The notes under the pieces are model-generated. The model saw only the letters and a list, made by a program, of their open reading frames with translations. It had not been told where the DNA came from and did no database searches. 64,000 nucleotides of DNA, from NCBI RefSeq assembly GCF_000004075.3, contig NC_026660.2, positions 9,548,001 to 9,612,000 of the forward strand. The letters run 5' to 3'. Of the stretch, positions 58,443 through 64,000 are shown piece by piece. How positions within the stretch are numbered: the stretch's first letter is position 1; each line of letters begins with the position of its first letter. The position numbers and the translations under genes are program-made. The stretch is from Cucumis sativus. Its lineage: Eukaryota > Streptophyta > Magnoliopsida > Cucurbitales > Cucurbitaceae.

Positions 58443-61400
58443 TGATGATGATGAGAGAGGAGAAGAGTGAAGTGGGTTTTTGTGGGTGAGTGAAAAACAG
58501 AGAAGGAAGCGATTTGGCGAATTGGGGAAGTATTTTTATGTGGAAGAAATGGAAGGATGAAGATGATTTGTGGAGGGGGAGAGAGATTGAATGGACGAGA
58601 AGAACAATGAGAACGAATGGGCAATAATCAATTTGTGGCTTTGATCACACATATCTCTTATCGTTGAGATGAGGTTGACGATCCATGCTTTCGAGATTGT
58701 GTGATGAACTAGGTTGATTTCTTCAAGCTTTTGTCCACTCCATTGTTGTACATTTGTAAATTTCATCATAGTAGATAATTATAATATTGTTATTAGAGTT
58801 CGATAAAATCTTATAAAATTTCTCTATAATTTAATAAAACCTTCATTAATTCTAATTTTTCTTCAAACTATAAGAATCAATTTTGCAATTTAACCTCTTC
58901 TAATCTTGCATTTTTAATATTAAATTCTATACAAACAACAAAAAATTCAATATAGCAAACGAGGGTGACTTGAATGGTGGACTATTTTCATTATGTTTGT
59001 ATTAGCAATCTGGCAAGGATTCAATCCACGAGAATTTAACTCAAATAAGATTAAGAAAAAAATGATATGTTATGTGTTCACGTTGTGGTTGTTAGAGCTT
59101 GTATGATAATATTGTGGATTATGAAGAACATTATTTAGCATGTGATGAGCTATATTGTGATGAATATAGTGAGTCTTACAGGTTTTCCTATCTAAGACCA
59201 AGTGTAAACTTAGGTTTTCTGATGAATACATGGTCGAACACAATAATTTGGCGTTTATGATTGATTGTCTAAATTGATCTTTTAGCAAATATCCAAAATA
59301 ACTTAAATTTAGAGTTTTAACAAACAATTCTGTGGACAATTTTTTGCACCAATTAACCTCTTCTCTTAGTGACATAAACGATCTTTTTGTGATTGTATAA
59401 GGTAGGGTGTTGAGCAATCAAGTATAAAACAAACAGTTAAGTTAAAAGAATTATAGATGATGCATAGGGTTGAGAAGACTTTTCAACCCTTCCTCCAAGC
59501 CATGCATGAGTAACATTTATATGTCAAAAAACCTTTAATTACGACAAACTAACTTTCGGCGCCTTAATGCAACATATACTCTGTTTATAAATGTAAATAA
59601 TGTAGTTGTGCATGATAGACTTACTCTTGTTTCTTAGATTGTTTTCACATTCGTTTAATGAGTCTCAACCACTTATTATTTAAATTAGTTAGCTACCTAT
59701 ACTTTAATCAACCTTTCAATTGACCTAAGTGTTGATATCTTTTTCAAATTAAACATTGAACTAAAGTTTACTCGTGCATACTTTTCTAGAATGTTAGTTC
59801 ATCTTTTCAACTTAGTGAACGATTTAACGAAAGACAATAACATGAATGAATTAGAAGTGGAAACGATAGCGCTCATATTGAAAATATAAAAGATTTTTCA
59901 GTTCTTAATTCAACAATACATCACTAAATAAGCACAAAGTGAAATAGAATATTAACGTCTAACCACCAATCACAATTTCTTGCTCTCTTTGACTACTTAA
60001 GTGATGGATTGTATTGATTCGCGACTTGATTGCCAAGTGAACAGAGAATGAAAGGGATGAAAGGATTTTATTATCTAGTATTATTATCTCCCTTTGTATG
60101 TCTTATGTGTCCATATTTATAGGCTTAAAAAGTATGACTTCGTTTTGTTTGTCCTCCATTAAGCATATTTCCTTAGTTTGAGGAGGATTATTCACACGGT
60201 CTAGGGTCCTCTCCCATACTATTTTTGTTATTTTGCAAGCACATTAACATAAGATAATACGACTCATACTCTGTTGTCTTGTTATTGGGCGTTGAACTTT
60301 CCAATATGCATTCAGGTTATTCTCAACGCCTAGTGAAGGTTTTCTTGTTTCTTCAACCATTTATCATGTGCTCCTTTACTTTTTTTAGTTTAATCATATT
60401 GTTTTCTCATACGGTGATTATGCGTTGCCACTCCTATGCATCCAAACTTGCGACAATTTGTTCCTTAACTAATTTCTTCTTCTTTTCTTCCAATCCTACA
60501 ATACAACAAACAACAGAGACTCTTATATTTTCTTTCAAGATTTAAGCCATATAAACACACATAAACGCATACTTCCGTAAATTTACAAAGTTTCAAAGTC
60601 TATTTGATGTGTTTTCTATCATCTTTTCTTAATTATCTTGAATAAAGATAAACATTTAATTTTTACGAGTTATATGTTCACCCATTGAGTTGATGATTTA
60701 ACATATGTTTTAAGAATTTTGAATTAAAATGGGTATGTTTTAATTCACTATATCTTCTTTTGATGTAACGTTGGTATGATTTTAGTTTGTAGCATAACAA
60801 CCAACACTACCATCATTCAATTAGCTGAGATGGTTATTTTATAAACTTTCTAACAAAAAAAAAATAAATGATATTTTAGTCTAAAAAGATTTTTCTCCAA
60901 AAAAAAAAAAATTATAAGAGAATTCTACCTACTACAAGTTTCAATATTTGTTATTCAAATTTCTCATCTCGATTATATTAAAGAAATAAAATACGACCCA
61001 TTTTCTAGCTTCTTTATCACAACTAATCAAATTGAAATAGTATATTCTACGTATGAGTGTGATCTAGACCATAGACAATTACGAAATATATATAATAAAC
61101 TTGTTTTTCTTACTATAAACTTTGTGTGCATTATACATTTTATCGTGGAAAAAGAAAATCATGTTTATTAATTGAGAAACTTCTAGATTTATTGTTGATA
61201 AGTATGAATATTAAATATAAGAAATAAAAGTATCTAATAAATACTTTTATGTTTCAATAATTAATGTTTGTGAGTTATGTATTTATATTTGAATAACAAT
61301 GTAAAAATTTAAAATGTGAAACATCTAATAATGTAAACCATATAATAAAACAAACATTGTATGACAAAGCTACGAAACAAACAAAACACTGAATGAGCTC

Positions 61401-61981
61401 AGACCTTTTCCTTTAGAGTTTGAAAGTTTGATCGCTCATCCTCATGAGTGGTTATTGGGTAACGTTTATTCATAGAAATTATGAACAAACTAATAATCTT
61501 ATTAATTTTTTGTTTTGAAAAAGAAGTAAAAAAGTTGCTATACTATCAAATATCCGAACAATATACGGGCCAAACGTGGGCCTGGATTTAAGAAACCGTG
61601 GGAAGGTTGGCCCACGTTATTCGGCCCAATGAGACACCGAATCCAAATTAAGATCCAACCCAGATAATAGGGTCGAATATCGGCGGGTTCATCCATTTCT
61701 TAAAATTACAAATCAATTTACGCAGTTAAAACTCAAAGCTCTTCCACGGGCAAAAATCCACCGGAAAAGACGACGGAAACGGCGGCAGAGTAGTGAAAAT
61801 TTTGTAGTGTCTATTGTTTCTTAACATTGACGATGAAGCTTTAGCTTTAGCTGCGCATTTCAGTGTAATAACTCTATCCATGTCTGGATATCACATAAAC
61901 CCCTAGCTTAAACCCCAGTTACCCACATCCCCATTTCAATTTTCACCTTATCTTCCCAATTGCAACTCAATTTCTTCGAGT
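58443..61981. other. intergenic region between PGK and the FtsH-like gene
   Basis: Both flanking genes point away from it, so it holds two promoters: PGK's from 58,443 rightward and the FtsH-like gene's just before 61,982. The centre (about 59,000-60,600) has mixed-composition sequence, for example CAACCCTTCCTCCAAGCCAT near 59,490 and TATTTATAGGC near 60,115, which looks like old retroelement LTR sequence but has no protein domain or paired repeat. 60,600-61,500 is AT-rich with nothing recognised. Confidence 0.
61573..61618. promoter_or_regulatory. inverted pair of site II (TGGGCC) motifs upstream of the FtsH-like gene
   Basis: AACGTGGGCC (61573-61582) and its exact reverse complement GGCCCACGTT (61609-61618) are separated by 26 bases, about 365-410 bases before the start codon. 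Two further GGCC words (GGGCCAA at 61567 and GGCCCAAT at 61623) flank them. Site II elements bind TCP factors and are common in plant genes for organelle biogenesis. Use here is inferred. Confidence 0.
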
Positions 61982-63822
61982 ATGGATGTTGTAACCCGTT
62001 ACAGACCCAACCAACTTCTATCTCCCGCCACTCCGTTCCTCCAACAATCTCAAAATGTGATTCTTTTCACTCTTCCGGCCAAGCGGCGAGCTAAGTACTC
62101 CCGTCAGAGGGCAAAATTACGAGTTCTAGGATCCGCTGATGGTAATGCAGCTGATGAATCTCCTTTTGGAAGTTTCAGTAGGTCAGTTCGTCGTGGGTCC
62201 GAGAGATTCTGGTTGAATTTTGGCGAGTCTATTAGAAAGGAAACTGGGTTTGGTTTGAAGAATACTGATGGGAGGTTGGTTGAGTTTTTTGCGCGGGCGA
62301 ATGAACGGTTAGAGAATATGGGACCTGAGCTGCAGAGGTTGAAGAATGAAACTTTACCGGAATTTATAACCTGGAATCGTTGGGATCGCTGGAAGGTAAT
62401 CTTTGAATCCAATTCAAACACTGGTTTATTTATTTTGGTTTGAGAAGTTGAGTAAAAAATAGACATTGAATCATCTTCCTAAATTTAAAAGGCAACGTAG
62501 ATGATGTAGCTTTTTATTCTAGTCACGTCTGTTTAAAGCCTCTCTTCGTGAATTATTTTTGTCTCCGACTGGTTCATAAATTGTCAGAGAAGACAGAAAA
62601 CTTGAAATCCCAACAAGCGAAAGAAAGTTTCATAATTTTGATTATGGAAAATGCCATGCGATTGAAATTTGAAGTTATTTGCTATGGATTGTCTCAATTG
62701 CTCTGCATCTACAACTCTTTTGCAGGATTTCAAGAACTGGGAGCCAAAACGAGTGGGTGCTCTGTTTCTCTATGCTCTTGTGATGATTGTTTCTTGTCAA
62801 AGAATTTATATGTCAGTTCGAGTGCCATTCGTAAATCGCGAAAGACTAAAGCTAACAGAGGCTTATATGGAGGCATTGATTCCTGAGCCGTCTCCTAATA
62901 ATATTAGAAAGTGAGCTTCAGTTTACTCTTTTCCAACTGTTGAAGCAATATATCAAGTAAAATACATATCTGTACGGTCAGATTCTTAATATTGTCTACC
63001 TGTGCTGCCTATTTATTCTATAGCAAAGGCAATGTACCACCCATATCTGTGCCTGCAGAAGTATATCTGCTTCACGGTTATCTGGTGATTACAGAATATT
63101 AAAATTTTTATTGGCGCTACATAATTCTTTTGTAATAAAGTCTAAGATCCCCTAATTCTTGTGTAAATATAAAACACATTAGATTATGACGGTTAGATGT
63201 TGAAAAGTTTCTAAGATAGGGATACTATCTCTGGCTTTACAGCACAATTTCAGTATCGCGTAATAATCTCTATACTTTTCTTTCATCCTCTCCTTCAGCA
63301 AGGAGCTTGATTCAAAGCTTCAATAAATGAACACACACACACACACATTTGAAATCTAACAGCGGTCGACCTAGCTTGAAACGTATGATATTCTTTATGC
63401 TGCTGCATGGAAAGGGTAAATTATAATGCCAGTAGGTTATTTCCTCTATTAAATATCTCAGGAGACTTTCAGAAATTTACAGATTTAAGACAAATATGCT
63501 TGATTGGAAAATGTTGGACTTGAGTTTAAGCTTCATTTTGGTTGTTCTCAGCTTTGCGTTGAAAGTCACAATTGGCCCTTGTACTGCCTGTGCAGGTTTA
63601 AGAAAGGGTTATGGAGGAAAACAATGCCTAAAGGTCTGAAAATAAAGAAATTTATTGAAGGAACTGACGGAACCCTTGTTCAAGATTCTTCTTATGTTGG
63701 AGAAGATGCATGGGATGATGATTCGGAGCTTCTGCAAGATAATGTTAAAAAGATTATTGACAGTGATGAAAAGATTAAGGGTGATGAAAAGGAGAAGATA
63801 AAGGAACAATTGGAGATATCAG
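61982..63822 (+). CDS. probable plastid FtsH-like protein (FTSHI type), 5' part
   Basis: Three exons are visible: 61982-62395, 62726-62910 and 63596-63822, with the donor at the last followed by window sequence that contains no further exon I can see, so the 3' part lies outside. About 275 residues are seen. Residues 1-50 are a basic plastid-type transit peptide. A Glu/Arg-rich helical stretch ends WNRWDRWKDFKNWEPKR. A membrane span VGALFLYALVMIVSC follows, then the conserved LTEAYMEALIPEPSP, FKKGLWRKTMPKGLK and SYVGEDAWDDD. This arrangement matches, from memory, the N-terminal domain of Arabidopsis FTSHI proteins (protease-inactive FtsH homologues of the chloroplast envelope, needed for protein import), perhaps FTSHI4. 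The AAA+ domain that would settle it is not in the window. Confidence 0.
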
Positions 63823-64000
63823 GTTACGCTTTATAGATAAACTTGTGTATTTTTATTCTCTCTGTTGTTTATTCAGCATATTCTTAATGAATTCAATGCC
63901 TCGTTGAGAACCCAAACAATTTTTTTGTTGCAAGACATTTTTCAACTTTTTTTTCCTTCTTTAAAAAATATAATGTTTACATGAGAATAATGTCATTGTT

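Noticed and set aside
59070..59417. 115-codon open frame on the minus strand
   Set aside because: No recognisable domain, low-complexity His/Asn-rich end, and no splice context or neighbouring exon; sits in retroelement-like spacer.
60279..60545. 88-codon hydrophobic open frame on the plus strand
   Set aside because: T-rich composition explains the Phe/Leu/Ser content; no known family and no gene context.

Overview
The window is plant nuclear DNA. It is AT-rich, its genes have many short exons with GT-AG introns, and the products include plastid- and mitochondrion-targeted proteins. The repeat types (a TRIM with an initiator-tRNA primer site, an Au-like SINE, LINE tails, and a small repeat with GTGATAGA cores) look to me like a eudicot and most like a cucurbit such as cucumber, melon or a relative. 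The family assignment is inference.

Layout. 1-729: the first three coding exons of an APL-type MYB-CC (GARP) transcription factor on the minus strand, cut by the window edge. 5,897-21,856: a 20-exon succinic semialdehyde dehydrogenase gene, minus strand, about 16 kb long because its introns hold a deleted Ty3/gypsy element, LINE pieces, a solo LTR and a miniature TRIM. 21.9-31.5 kb: gene-poor, with an LTR-like block and a possible TIR element. 31,522-34,081: ALIS (CDC50/LEM3), the beta subunit of P4-ATPase lipid flippases, plus strand. 34,363-38,297: an RlmI-like PUA plus SAM rRNA methyltransferase, minus strand. 40,362-43,582: mitochondrial ribosomal protein bL20, plus strand, with a LINE and a SINE in its single coding intron. 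44,069-45,912: a Mn-type cation diffusion facilitator (MTP9/10), minus strand. 48,294-52,607: plastid glycolytic GAPDH (GAPCp), minus strand. 55,719-58,442: plastid phosphoglycerate kinase, minus strand. 61,982-63,822: the 5' part of a probable plastid FtsH-like (FTSHI-type) gene, plus strand, running off the window.

Functional themes. GAPCp and PGK catalyse consecutive steps of plastid glycolysis and are neighbours in the same orientation. The rRNA methyltransferase and bL20 genes diverge from one intergenic region and both serve organelle-type ribosomes. All exon coordinates were worked out by hand from reading frame, splice consensus and family conservation; the summed exon lengths keep frame in every complete gene. 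I found no tRNA or rRNA gene, CRISPR array or recognisable miRNA precursor, and I did not identify a wholly new biological system. The items most worth a second look are the GAPCp-PGK pair, the intact-looking TRIM, the nested retroelements in the SSADH introns, the GC-AG intron in the methyltransferase gene, and the presequence-like small ORF upstream of bL20.
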